From Cotesia glomerata (lineage: Eukaryota > Arthropoda > Insecta > Hymenoptera > Braconidae), in contig NC_058165.1 in the NCBI RefSeq assembly GCF_020080835.1, forward strand, positions 18,969,026 through 19,033,025: a DNA stretch of 64,000 bases. The letters are read 5' to 3'. This document shows, piece after piece, positions 11,026 through 22,500 of the stretch. Under the pieces are notes generated by a model, which had not been told where the DNA came from, searched no databases, and worked only from the letters and a program-made list of their open reading frames with translations. The position numbers and the translations under genes were made by a program. Numbering within the stretch: the stretch's first letter is position 1; the number at the start of each line of letters is the position of its first letter.

Positions 11026-11714
11026 AAACTAGCCGTTACCCGCCCGCTTCGCGTGGCGTACAATATACGTGTATTTGTATATCTATATTCACCAATATAG
11101 GTATACAAATACATAGAGTGATCATATAATGGTACATGATCATCTATTAGGGCTTTTACCTTATATAAAAATTTTTAATTTTTTTTATATTTAATGCCTT
11201 CTTATTATCCTTTAGGAATTGAATTTTATAATTTTTTAATTAACGCCCACGCAAGGATTTGTGAGGGTGGCATTTCATAAAATTCATTCTTTATAGCTCA
11301 AAAACTCCAAAAAAATCAATCTGGCCAAGTTTCAATCCTTTAGCTGCTATAGATTAAAAGGTACAATTTCTTTTAATTTTACGCCCACGCACGGACATGT
11401 GGGGGTAGAATTTAATGAAATTTATTCTTAACAGCTCAAAAACGCCAAAAAAGCATTCTGGCCATGTTTCAAAGTATTAATAGCTATAGATTGAAATTTA
11501 CGAATTTTTTCTTAATTTGACGCCCACGCACGGGCACGCCAGGGGGGTAGAATGTCACAGAATTCGTTTTTAAAAAATTTCTAAATGTAATTTGAAACAT
11601 TCTGACCAAGTTTTGAACTATTAAAAGCCATAATTGAAAAATATGAATTTTTCTTCGTGAACACCCCCGCAACCCCCCTTGTGGGTGGAATTTCATGAAA
11701 TCCGTTCTTAGATA
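11026..11714. repeat. 138-bp tandem repeat headed by AAACTAGCCGTTACCCGC
   Basis: Starts AAACTAGCCGTTACCCGC followed by a GC-rich 'ccgcttcgcgtgg'. Then come about four units of roughly 138 bp, each opening with 'acgcccacgca' or similar and containing 'aatttcatgaaat..ttctta' (unit starts near 11245, 11383, 11520, 11660). From memory, such CCGC/TTCTTA tails resemble 3' regions of RTE-type LINEs in arthropods; I cannot verify that. A second, shorter relative begins at 51852. Confidence 0.6.
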
Positions 11715-12474
11715 GTTACTAAATTAGTTTATTACTCCGTACTGAATCCTTCTATCAGTGCAGAAATTTTAAAATAATTGGTTTAAATTTTTAATATTAC
11801 AGCGAAAATATTGGTCATTAATTTTTTGAATAAAAATTGTTCAATATTTAATTTTATAAAAAAAATGTAGTGATTTTTAAAAAAAACCAAAATTTTCAGT
11901 GTAATTCCGAAATTGAGATTCTTAATGAAAGGTTAAAATTTTTTTGTAATAATTATAAATGTTACTTTTGAAATTATGATGAAATTATTGATCCTAAGGA
12001 AATAACATAGACATTTTTTTTATAAAATTAAATTTTCAACTTTTGTTTAAAAAAATTTTCTATAGAATTAATATTTTAGTTATAATATCAAAACTTCGTT
12101 ATTTTTATGTATTAAGGCTTTGTTTCTATTAATATAGTTTATTTAGAATAAAAAAATAATTTATTAAATTGTAACAAATAATATTTTTAATATTTTTTTT
12201 ACCCATCAATATTAATATTTTAGAAGAAACATTTATAATTATTACAAAATAATTTTAATTTTTAATTATAAATCTTAATTTTAGAATTACACTGAAAATT
12301 TTGGTTTTTTTAAAAAATCACTACATTTTTTTTATAAAATTAAATATTGAACAATTTTTATTCAAAAAATTAATGACCAATATTTTCGCTGTAATATTTA
12401 AAATTTGAATCAATTATTTTAAAATTTCTGCACTGATAGAAGGATTTAGTACGGAGTAATAAACTGATTTAGTA
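11715..12474. mobile_element. Element J, 760-bp foldback MITE
   Basis: Long inverted repeat: the left arm begins GTTACTAAATTAGTTTATTA and the right arm ends with its complement (..'aataaactgatttagtaac'). The arms stay paired for about 250 bp each, through 'ccttctatcagtgcagaaat' and 'cattaattttttgaataaaa'. The central region also recurs inverted in the adjacent duplicated block (12529-12617). There is no coding capacity. Confidence 0.8.
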
Positions 12475-12486
12475 ACAAAATTTTTA

Positions 12487-13125
12487 TTCATTCATTTGGG
12501 AGAAAAAAATATTTTTTACCCATCAATATTATTTGTTACAGTTTAATAAATTATTTTTTTATTCTAAATAAATTATATTAATATAAACAAAGCCTTATTA
12601 TATCAAAATAAATATTTGTTTCCACCAAATAATATTTAGAAGTAGTTACTAAATATTTGTTTGGTAAGTATTGCCGCTAGATGGCGATGCTTTAATTCCA
12701 ATGTCTGACATAACCTATTAACTGACTTAATTTTATTGAGCTCGATTTTGGGAGATTTATCTTCTCTTTGAAAACACACATCCTCCCAAATGGCTTATAT
12801 GTAATTTCTCAGTGGAGTTTAGTTTAAATTTGTTCAATTAGTCTATTATTGATATGTTAAAAAGTTGTTTAATTAAAAATTTTCTAAATGTCTCAAATAA
12901 AAAATGATAATTGAATGAGATTATTTTCTTTATATCTTATATTTTTATTTAAAATTATTTATTTTAATTATTTTGATTTATTTTGAGTTAAAAGTTAGGT
13001 TTTACGGTAAAATTAGTTAAAAAATTAATTTGTTTAACAAATAAACGATTTATTGCGAAGCAATAAATCATTTGTTAAATACTAAATATTTATTTGGTGG
13101 CAATGGACTTTAATCAATGATTTAG
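12487..13125 (+). repeat. Duplicated block, copy 1
   Basis: About 640 bp from 'cattcatttgggagaaaaa' through 'tttccaccaaataatatttag', the motif CCGCTAGATGGCG (12674-12686), 'gggagatttatcttctcttt' and 'taaacgatttattgcgaag'. It is a direct duplicate of 13390-14610 at high identity. It contains the empty site of insert L. Confidence 0.8.
12674..12686 (+). promoter_or_regulatory. CTCF-like 13-mer CCGCTAGATGGCG
   Basis: The 13-mer resembles the core of the insulator-protein CTCF motif known from animals (CCGC-AG-GGCG pattern). It recurs exactly at 14163-14175 (same duplicated block) and on the minus strand at 54587-54599 in unrelated surroundings. Binding is inferred from resemblance only. Confidence 0.35.
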
Positions 13126-13534
13126 TATTTATTACTAAATATTTGGTACTTGGTTCAACAATTTTTCTTGATACAATTTTAAAATTAAATTTTATTATTA
13201 CACTGTGTTAAAAAAAAATTCATGCCAGCAAAATGAGGATGTATCAATTTAATTTTGCATTTGGTAATAATTATTTTTCAATTGTAAAGTCTAAAGTTCC
13301 ACCAGCGAGTTTGAAAGAAATAATAACATTAATGATAATGATGATAATGAGTTATATAAATGGATAAAGTAGATGAGGTTAAAATTTTTAGTCATTTATT
13401 TGGGAGAAAAATAGATTTTTTACCCATCAATATTATTTGTTACAGTTTAATAAATTATTTTTTTATTCTAAATAAATTATATTAATATAAACAAAGCCTT
13501 ATTATTCAAAATAAATATTTGTTTCCACCAAATA

Positions 13535-14117
13535 GGGACCGAGCACTAACTGTAGAGGCAGCACATCAGTCGGAAGTGGCGCGCCCTGGTGTTTAACAAA
13601 AGCACTAAATGGACAAAAAGTATTACAATAGCTTATGTGTTTTTTTACTTAGTAATAGAGAAAATAATACAATAAACTTTTTTACCAGTATTAATCGGTC
13701 GTATTTGAAGCAAAAATAATTCAGAAAGTTAAAAAAAAACTTTAGGCCATGTATATTAAATGTGTTAAAAGAAATTCAGCATTATTAAGTCAAATAGCTA
13801 TGTAAACATAGCCTCCAAAGTTCAATTCTGCCTCTAAACACGTCATATGCCTGTCATTTTTCTCTGGAGTACCACTAGTACTGAGCGAAAAATAATAAAA
13901 TTTCACAAGTTTGTCAATTTGACGGTTCTGACTTGATATATTTATATATGTCGTGATATATCAAAACTCTATAGTTGAAAAAATTTCGAACAATTTATTA
14001 ATTTATTTAAATAAAAAATAAATCAACATTAAATCACATGTAAGAGTTTAAAATTTTTGCCCATTAGCTTACAATTTCTATCACCAGTTGGCGTGACAGT
14101 CTAGACGCTCGGTCCCT
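13535..14117. mobile_element. Insert L, short-TIR element
   Basis: Begins GGGACCGAGC and ends GCTCGGTCCC(T), a 10-bp perfect terminal inverted repeat. The paralogous empty site in copy 1 reads 'ccaaATAatatttag', which gives a 3-bp ATA duplication (or TA with one extra base). Size about 583 bp. No long frame. Contains patches of higher GC, for example near 13555-13600 and 14080-14110. It is probably a non-autonomous DNA transposon with TA-type targeting. Confidence 0.75.
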
Positions 14118-14162
14118 ATAATATTTAGTAGTAGTTACTAAATATTTGTTTGGTAAGTATTG

Positions 14163-14175
14163 CCGCTAGATGGCG
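14163..14175 (+). promoter_or_regulatory. CTCF-like 13-mer, second copy
   Basis: Exact CCGCTAGATGGCG in the second duplicated block, carried by the duplication. Confidence 0.35.
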
Positions 14176-14610
14176 ATGCTTTAATTCCAATGTCTGACAT
14201 AACCTATTAACTGACTTAATTTTAATGAGCTCGATTTTGGGAGATTTATCTTCTCTTTGAAGACACACATCCTCCCAAATGGCTTATATGTAATTTCTCA
14301 GTGGAGTTTAGTTTAAATTTGTTCAATTAGTCTATTATTGATATGTTAAAAAGTTGTTTAATTAAAAATTTTCTAAATGTCTCAAATAAAAAATGATAAT
14401 TTAATGAGATTATTTTCTTTATATCTTATATTTTTACTTAAAATTATTTATTTTAATTATTTTGATTAATTTTGAGTTAAAAGTTAGGTTATACGGTAAA
14501 ATTAGTTAAAAAATTAATTTGTTTAACAAATAAACGATTTATTGCGAAGCAATAAATCATTTGTAAAATACTAAATATTTATTTAGTAATGGGCTTTAAT
14601 AAATAATTTA

Positions 14611-15290
14611 GTATTACAAAATTTTATTAAATAGAACTAAATTCTTCTATCAATGTGGTGACAATGACAAAAGTTTAAAATTATTGACGTAGTTGATAAA
14701 ACCCCCGTCGGATTATCGTCTTATTATTCGAACAATGATTTATTTCGGACGTCTTTAGAACGCAGTTATTTCCTTAACGAGTTTCGCCGGTTAATTTATG
14801 CATTGCTCGTACCAGTACACAAACTACACCTACTTCCAGAATGTCGGATATTAAAATATGCCGAGGAAAAAATAAGAACAGGGTTATGGAAATTCATTAT
14901 TAATTGTAAGCTCAAAAATAATAATATTGAATTGTGTTTGCAGTTAATAATTGTCGACGTTGGGCGCCAAACCAACTACCATATTATCCGTGCGGTGGCA
15001 CAGATAAATATCCGATTAATAATAATCGCTCCGGCAATTTTATTGGAATTTATTATCTTCGTTCCCTCTCACCGCAATTAGCATAACTAATGCGGTGATA
15101 TAATTGCGCCAATAAATAAGTCATTGTCGAATGGTGACTGTCTCAATCATCGTCACGGTAATCATCAATTTTAACTTTTCATCCACGAAATTAGATATAT
15201 AGCTGGTCTAGATTAACAGAACAATTAATATTTTTGATTTTTTGGTCAGCTTAATCAAAATATGATAAAATCCAGCATCACTTTCGACTG
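14611..15290. other. Non-repetitive stretch with 92-aa frame
   Basis: Balanced-composition, apparently single-copy sequence. A 92-aa frame at 14803-15081 has no motif I recognise, and its composition is hydrophobic and isoleucine-rich, as expected of translated AT-rich DNA. The stretch could be conserved non-coding sequence. No promoter or splice logic supports a gene. Confidence 0.4.
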
Positions 15291-16130
15291 CTGCAATTTA
15301 TTTTTTTTTTTAATTAACATTTTATTTAAAAAAAAGTCAATGATTTTTTTTTTAATACATTAAGTGAAGAATTTTGATTTTAGACTTTTTAATAAATTTG
15401 AATTCAAAATTAATTTTTTTTTTGTAAAAAAAAACTTCTTAAATAAAAAAATTTATCAAAAAAATTATTAAAATTTTTTTTTTTGTTAAAAAAAATTTTT
15501 TTGAAACAAAAATTTTTTTCGAATAAAAAAATTAATTAAAAAAATTTTTTTTTTACAAAAAAAAATTAATTTTGACTTCAAAATTTTGTTTCTTAAAAAA
15601 AATTAATAAATTTGAAGTCAAAATTAATTTTTTTTTGTGAAAAAATAATTTAAAAAAAAAAATTTATCAAGAAAATTATTTAAAAAAAATTTTGTTCTAA
15701 TAAAATCATGATAAAACTCAAAAATAGTTTTTTTTTTAATAAAAAATTTATTTTTTCAAATTTATTAGTTGTAAAAAATTTTCATTTTATTTTATTTAAA
15801 AAATAATTTAAAGAAAAAAGAAAAAAAAACTTTTTTGTATTGTAATTTTTATTTATAGAAATTCAAAAATAAAAATAACAAATAAAGTTCTACAATAATT
15901 AATTTAAAAATTAATTTTTTTTACTAATTAATTTTTTGTGACTTTTTAATGGAGTCAAAATTGAAAATAAGATACACAAGATTTTTATTAGTTAATTTAT
16001 TATTTAATAAATAAGTTAATTTATAATTTAATAAATATTTATCAATTTAAAAAATAATTTATTTACAACTAACAAATTTTCAATTAAAGAAAATTGATTA
16101 ATATTTATTAATTGTAAATTTGGAGCACTG
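15290..16130 (+). repeat. AT-rich dispersed repeat, copy 1
   Basis: Low-complexity A/T runs. From about 15600 to 16020 this matches 57590-58020 in the same orientation nearly base for base, including 'gactttttaatggagtcaaa' and 'gaaaataagatacaca'. Identity over more than 400 bp at 42 kb distance indicates a dispersed repeat rather than simple AT drift. Confidence 0.65.
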
Positions 16131-16269
16131 AAGTAACTTTAGAAAAAGTAACTTATTTTTTTGATAATTTTACTATTTTTATATGTAAAATATTTTGACA
16201 ATTCACATAAATTCATTTATTTAAGCTTTAAAGCTTAAATAAATAAATTTATTAAAAAACGCCGAAAAA

Positions 16270-16370
16270 TTCCGCTAGGTGGCTACGATTCTCGCAGTTA
16301 GAATTCTAAAATTAAAGTACTTAACTTTAGTAAAGATTTTAAGGTCCAGGGTTCGAATCTTAGACAGAGT
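16270..16370 (+). other. Possible degenerate tRNA-derived sequence
   Basis: 'gctaggtggctacgattctc' is followed by 'ggtccagggttcgaatctta', which contains a B-box-like GGTTCGAATC. A long intervening stem-like region could be a variable arm, but the T stem pairs imperfectly. It is unrelated to the tRNA-like piece in element E. Weak. Confidence 0.25.
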
Positions 16371-17340
16371 AAATAATTTTTTATGTACTGATTAACAAAT
16401 TTTTTAATTTTTAACAAATATTTATTGATTTTTATTAATAAATAATAAATTAAAAAATTTTTCTAGAATAAATAAATTATTTTTTTGTTGATAAAATTGA
16501 ATTTTTTTCTTTTTAATATCAAAAATACTACTTAAAAAATAATAACTAAAAACTTTATCTACATCTCACCCTTAAAACGTATTCATCAATAAAATATCTC
16601 TCATGCATCAGAGTCCAAAATATTTTAATCATAGCTAATATCCGATTAATAATGGAGTTCCTCGGAATATGAAGGCTCAAGATCAAGGACCTGGGAGGTT
16701 CATTTCTTAGAGCATTCCTCGATCAGAAATGTCTTGAGGGATCGCTTGGATTCCTCGGATCTAAATCTAAATTAATTAAAAAAAGTTATCCATTTAATTT
16801 AAATGGCAAGTAGAGGAATATTTTCGGGCGATAACGAATAAATTAGGGAATAATAATATATTTAACCTGTGGTCTTAAATCTCGAGTAGATAACATACCT
16901 AAGCTTTCTTATACTGCGAGACAGAGGCTTCCTTCCTTAATAATTTCGCGGGAATTATGACACGGCGGTAATAAACCCTCACGCGTTGCATAATATCTCT
17001 ATAATTCAAGACCTATTAGTTTATAATCAACACGTCTAGTCTACTGTGTTGCATATAGTTCATCTACTTTTGGGCTCTTGTGTGCTAATATAGTGCCTCG
17101 CCAGTGTTTAACGTTCTCAAGGAGGTAGACGCCTACTTCTTTTGAATATTACTAGCGCTAAGCGCGTTAAAACATGCAACCCACTTTCTCGTTATTTTTT
17201 CATTACTCCCTAAATTATTCTTATTGTTATTATTCCCGGCCACGGTACATCCCATCGCTGATAACATAAGAGCTCAATAACGGACTGGCTATTAGAGTTA
17301 TTAAAAATTTTTTCGGCCGGCTTTAAGTAATTTTAGTATT
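16371..17340. other. Non-repetitive stretch, no gene seen
   Basis: AT-rich to 16600, then a balanced, apparently single-copy segment (16600-17330) with GC-richer parts near 16670-16760 and 16915-17300. No coding frame above 60 aa. Confidence 0.4.
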
Positions 17341-19990
17341 AAAGAAGTTCAAAAATAAAGTCCTTAAATTTTGAGCAACTTACAATTTTTTTTTAATAAT
17401 TATTTACAATTTTTAACAGTAACATTTCTTTTTACTGAAGTATTTTTAGATTAAAAAATTTATTTTACGGACTAGTCCGTAAAATTAATTAAATATTTAA
17501 TGTTATTAAACTAAATTATAGTTTTTTGACAATGTTAACCCTGAAAATTAATAATCATGTATCCGATATTAATTATTTTGTGTGCAAAAAGATGGATTAA
17601 TATTTTTATTTTATGGACTAGTCCATAAAATTAATCAAATTAAATCTAATTAAACATTTAATGTTATTAAACTAAATTCTAGTTTTTTTTTTAATCTAAA
17701 CCCTGAAAATTCATAATATATTCGATAATAATTATATTGTGTGTAGTAAAAGAAACTTTTTTAAGGTCTAGTCCGTAAAATTAATTAAAGATTTAATGTA
17801 ATTAAACTAAAATCTATTTTTTAACAATATAAACCCTGAAAATTAATTATAATGTATGCGATAATAATTATTTTGTGAGCAGCAAGATAAATTAATATTG
17901 TTATTTTACGGACTTGTCCGTAAAATTAATTAAATTAAATATAATTAAACATTTAATGTTATTAAACTCAATTCTAGTTTTTTTTTTAATCTTAACCCTA
18001 AAAATTCATAATATATTCGATAACAATTATATTGTGTGCAGTCAAAGAAATTAAAAACTTTTTTAAGGACTAGTCCGTAAAATTAATTAAAGATTTAATT
18101 TAATTAAACTAAAATCTATTTTTTAACAATATAAACCCTGAAAATTAATAATAATGTATCCGATAATAATTATTTTGTGAGCAGCAAGATAAATTAATAT
18201 TGTTATTTTACGGACTAGTCCGTAAAATTAATTATATCTAATTAAAAATTTAATGCTGTTAAACTGAGATCTAGTTTTTCTCAAATATAAACCCTGAAAA
18301 TTAATCATAATATGTCTGATAATAATTATATTGTGTGCAAAAAGATGGGTTAAAATTGTTACATTACGGACTAGTCCGTAAAATTAATAGAATTAAATTT
18401 TATTAAATATTTAATGTCATTAAACTAAATTCTAGTTTTTTTAAATCTAAACCCCGAAAAAATAATAATATACTCTATAATAATTATATTGTTTGCAGTA
18501 AAAGAAATTAAAAACTTTTTTAAGGACTAGTCCGTAAAATTAATAAAAAATTTAATGTAATTAAACTGAAATCTTGTTTTTTAAAAATTTAGACCCTAAA
18601 AATTAATAATATGTATGATAATAATTATATTGTGTGCAAACAGATGGATTAGAATCTTAATTTTACGGACTAGTTCGTAAAATTAATGATATTAAATCTA
18701 ATTAAACATTTAATGTTATTAAACTAAATTCTAGCTTTTCTTCTTTAATCTAAATCCTGAAAATTAATAATAATATATTTGATAATAATTATAGTGTGAG
18801 CAGCGAAAGAATTAAAAATTTTTTTGACGGACTAGTCCGTAAAATTAATTAAGCATTTGAGGTAATTAAACTAAAATCTAATTTTTAAATATATAAACAC
18901 TGGAAATTAATAATAATGTGTCCGATAATAATTATATTAGAAGTAATATAAATTAAAATGTTCATTTTACGGACTAGTCCGTAAAATTAATTAAATTAAA
19001 TCTAATTAAACATTTAATGTTATTAAACTAAAATCTAGTTTTTTTTTAAATCTAAACTCTGAAAATTAATGATATACTCGATAATAATCATATTGTGAGC
19101 AGTAAAATAAATTAAAAATTTATTTTTACGGACTAGTTCGTAAAATTAGTTAAACATTGAAAGTAATTAAACTAAAATCTAGTTTTTAAAAATATAGACA
19201 CTGAAAATTATTAATAATATGTCCGATAATATTCATTTTGTGTGCAGTAAGATAAATTAATATTGTTATTTTACGGACCAGTCCGTAAATTTAACTGACA
19301 TGCTTTTAAAAGTATCGCTGTTAATTGTTAATTATAACACCAGTAATTTTCAACAATTTTAGAGAAAGTTTCTTATTTTTAAGGACTTATATATTTTAAA
19401 TAATAGGAAAATAAAATATGTCAATGAAAATGGTCCAAAATTAACAATATTAAGTTAAAATTAAATAAAAATTAATTGAACATTTTATATTAATAAACTA
19501 AAATCTAGTTTTTTAAAAATGTAAACCCTGAAAATTAATAATAATTTGTCCAATAATAATTATATTGTATAAAGTTTTTTATTTTACGGACTAGTCCGTA
19601 ACTAAAAATAAGTAATTTTTTTAAACAGAAAAAAATATCGATTTTAAATTTATCAAACTATGATAAAAAATAATTTACAAAAATTGTAAAAAAGAAGTTT
19701 TATTATTTTACGGACTAGTCCGTAAAATTTAACTAACTAACTTTAAAAATTATTAATAATACTGGTAATTTTTATCATTAGTTTGGAAATTAATCATTTT
19801 TTAGTAATAATTCTTTAATTAATAATTTAAAAATAAAATTCTATATTTAATTTTCTAATTATTAAATTGTTATTAAAAGTATCAATTTTTTAACTGGAAA
19901 AAATGATGGATAATTTTAAAATTTATCAAACTATAATTAAAAAAATATTGTAAAAATAAATTTTGTGATATTTTATGGACTAGTCCGCAA
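17341..19990 (+). repeat. Palindrome array, right arm (about 16 copies)
   Basis: Cores of ACGGACTAGTCCGT or one/two-base variants near 17467, 17613, 17763, 17908, 18064, 18210, 18366, 18532, 18665, 18827, 18969, 19128, 19273, 19586, 19710 and 19975. Typical spacing is 142-162 bp. Spacers carry 'aaaccctgaaaattaat' and 'gataataattatattgtg'. The spacers have diverged while most palindromes are intact or carry only one or two changes. The inner edge (17360-17410, TTTTGAGCAACTTACAATTT) is the inverse of the inner edge of the 1.2-2.0 kb array. Confidence 0.85.
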
Positions 19991-20921
19991 AATTTCACTA
20001 AATTATCATTAAATTTTCCAAAGAAAATTTTTTTCACAACTTAAGAAACTTTCTTAAGTATTATAAATTGATAATGTCCAAAAAAAAAAAGTCCGCTGAT
20101 AATTTTAAGGACTAATAGGTCGAGTTTTGGCATAATGAAAGGTGTTAAACGTAATAGGACCCCCTGGAGTTGGTCTGAGTGAATATAATTAGAGGATATG
20201 GGTATTGTCGATGGTATTTGTGACGGCGATGTCGATTTTGATGCCGATGGAGGATAAGGGAATTGGGAAAGAGTAAATTTTGGGGTAAAACGGATGACGG
20301 GAATCGGAATGCCGTCTGATCGCGAGCAGGTCCGAAGGGGTAGCGTAATCAAAGGGTGGATTTAAAGGTTCGACAGCTAAAGGATATTGAGGGGAGGGTG
20401 GGGTGCCTCTTGCTAAATTATCATTCGGACAGAGTTCCGCGTTGGTGAATGAGGGCGTCGTAATTCTGCGCTCTATTCTAGCAGTAGTGCGACAACTTGG
20501 TCCTTTTCGTTGACTTCACTCTGCGAGAATAGATACCGGGCAGGAGGGCTGTGCCAGGGTCCAAAGCCTGTAGTTTTGTCATTAGCTCGATAACATCCAA
20601 CGAGAAGCTGGATTATTGGGCTACGATTACTAACGGAACGGGAGCGTCCACTCCGATGCAAATGCTTTCAACATTAAAGCTATCGTATTGTTCTATTACT
20701 GGACTATAGTTAATTTTACGATGGTAATTTGTTTTACTTCTCTCCTGCGCTGGTGCTTCTGCTCCTACGCTCCTAAATTATGCCTTTCGGACGGTCAATT
20801 TTCATCTTTTATCGATTAGTTCCTCCAATTTTATCTTTTGTAGCTTCATTTCGAGGAAAAAAATTTACTGGTCTAATTGTCAAGAGAATAAACAAAATTT
20901 TAATGAATTAATACAGGAATT
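19991..20921. other. Single-copy-like, GC-richer stretch
   Basis: After 20100 the composition becomes balanced and no repeat is recognised. Frames of 103 aa (20041-20352, minus) and 62 aa (20473-20661, minus) show no family motif. The first is serine/proline-rich and runs into AT-rich DNA. This is one of the better candidates in the window for real host exon or UTR sequence, but nothing in the sequence proves it. Confidence 0.4.
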
Positions 20922-22006
20922 CACGAAAGAAATTTTCTTTAAAATTTACCCTTAAATTAACGAGAAAAATTACCTGTATTGTAATCGTGGGACGCTATGC
21001 TGCTTTACTATTTACTAGAAACAAAAATACTTTTTACAGTTTTGAATAAAATTTACCGGTGCGGTAAAAAACAATTTTAATTTTCAAGCTTGCCGCTTGA
21101 AATATAATTATTATTGGACAGATTGTTATTAATGGAATATTATTATTATAAATTTTCTAGGTTTTATGTTTAAAAAAAAGTTGATTTTAATTTAACAACA
21201 TTGAATGGTTATTTGATTTTTTTAATGTAATTTATTTTTTTAGGTTATTTCACTTTACATTCTGTATATATAGAATAATAGCAAATATTTATAGATAATT
21301 AAGAATGTCATTAAAGCACATCTTTACAATTAATAGTTAACTAATTGCATTAAATTTTATTATAATGATAATTGTATAAATGTGTTGTTAGAATTAACTG
21401 TAATTCAGTGTCAACTGATCACTGACATGTGAAATTTTGTAAACAGCTGAGAAGTCTAGAGCGATTGCAGCGCCGCTGAAAAGTCGGTGGATAGTAACGT
21501 TACTGAGATTCTTTTTTACCGGAGACGACGGTAAATTTTATATTAGTTTCAGTAAAATCTTTTGATTTTACTGTAATTTTTAAGATTAAATCAGTAAAAA
21601 TAACTTTTTTTGCCCTCCGGGCGGAAAGTGGCAACTTTCGTCCCGCTGCGCTAAACTAAGTTGCCGCTTTCCGCCTTCGTCGGACAAAAAAATAGTATAC
21701 ACTCCTCGGGAAGTAAATAAGAAAGCCTCAGATCACATGTTTGTTGACCTCGGCTTCGCCTCGGCCAACAATTACATGTGATCTGAGACATTTCTTACTT
21801 TACTTCCCTAGGTGTGTAATATACTATTAATATAATTTTTTACGTTTATTATTTTTTACCGGTAAAAATTAATGGTACTTTTCTGGATTTTTTACAGTGT
21901 AATTGTGAACAATTATTGAAAGAATTGTAATTAGATCAGGAATTTACGAATGTCCCACGATTACTGTGATTTTGACGGTAATTTCTAAAAAAAATTACTT
22001 TCCGTA
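20922..22006 (+). mobile_element. MITE X copy 2, interrupted by hairpin K
   Basis: Starts CACGAAAGAAATTTTCTTT and ends 'ttactttccgtataaa', an imperfect terminal inverted repeat (ACGRAAG). Colinear with the pieces of X copy 1, which supplies the empty sites for reading C, D and E insertions there. Without hairpin K it is about 865 bp. The ACGGAAAG end resembles the terminus of element E, suggesting related transposases. Confidence 0.75.
21608..21828. mobile_element. Insert K, GC-rich double hairpin
   Basis: About 220 bp inserted in MITE X; copy 1 near 6660 gives the empty site. Hairpin one pairs GCGGAAAGTGGCAACTT with AAGTTGCCGCTTTCCGC. Hairpin two pairs 'ctcagatcacatgt' with 'acatgtgatctgag' and continues outward through 'gaagtaaataagaaa', with an inner stem CTCGGC/GCCTCGG. 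GC content jumps sharply against the AT-rich surroundings. Confidence 0.7.
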
Positions 22007-22007
22007 T

Positions 22008-22170
22008 AAATAATTAAAAAATGACCTTGTATCTTGTGAACTATTGACATTTTTCAAGATATAAGCTCATCCCGACATTATTCTCATCAAGACCTTTCAT
22101 TTGAGTACCCACATCAATTTTTCATATATTTATATATTTTATATATATATATATGTATATATGTATATAT
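22008..22170 (+). repeat. Family A half-module
   Basis: Carries 'gaccttgtatcttgtgaac', 'aagctcatcccgacatta' and the TTTGAGTACCCACATCAAT block up to the AT tip, then is replaced by another element. Confidence 0.8.
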
Positions 22171-22500
22171 TAGGGTGGCGCAAAAAAACCGACTATTTTT
22201 TTTTTTAGTCTCGAGTGGAAAAATGTTAGTTTTTGATGTTTTAAGAGCTCTCTCCTAAGGACAGCTTAAAAAAAAATTTTTAAGATGTCGCTCCGAATTT
22301 TTTTAAATTTCAAAAATCGAATTTTTTTTTTCTTTATTTTTTTTCTCGTTACGGTTAAGGGGAAGGGGAAGGAGTTTGAGAACGCTCAGGTCTCAGATTT
22401 CGTCGAACTTTTTTTTTTCTTTCTCTCTTCTCTTTCTCTTATTTTTTTTCTTCTTCTTTTGATTTTCTTACTGCATTTTTGATATTTTGTCATCCCACCA
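22171..22500. other. TTAGGGTGGCGC-headed repeat fragment
   Basis: Begins TTAGGGTGGCGCAAAAAAAC exactly at the AT tip of the preceding A module and runs into a T/C-rich tract (22300-22480). From memory, 'AGGGTGGC' starts are seen in insect transposon termini. No matching opposite end was found here, so it may be truncated. The 65-aa phenylalanine-rich frame is a translated T tract. Confidence 0.4.

Larger units (their letters stand above)
9678..11030 (-). mobile_element. Element D copy 3, carrying E, truncated
   Basis: Begins CCACAGATTCGGTAGAATC after an AT. It contains the D body ('tatagcaacgcaaaaatttcgatcctgac' region and the 'gtgcgctggaatt' region) and is interrupted by E at 10119-10820. 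After 10925 it enters the F hairpin arm but stops near 11030, where a different repeat starts. A 101-aa frame (9902-10207) is D/E sequence read through and is not a gene. Confidence 0.75.
13390..14610 (+). repeat. Duplicated block, copy 2, interrupted by L
   Basis: Second copy of the 12487-13125 block, starting 'catttatttgggagaaaaat'. After 'tttccaccaaata' it is interrupted by a 583-bp insert and resumes with 'atatttagtagtagttac'. The two copies are separated by about 260 bp of unrelated sequence (13126-13389). Confidence 0.8.

Noticed and set aside
22285..22482. 65-aa hydrophobic frame resembling membrane segments
   Set aside because: It is a translated T/C-rich tract (Phe/Leu/Ser only) next to a repeat edge.
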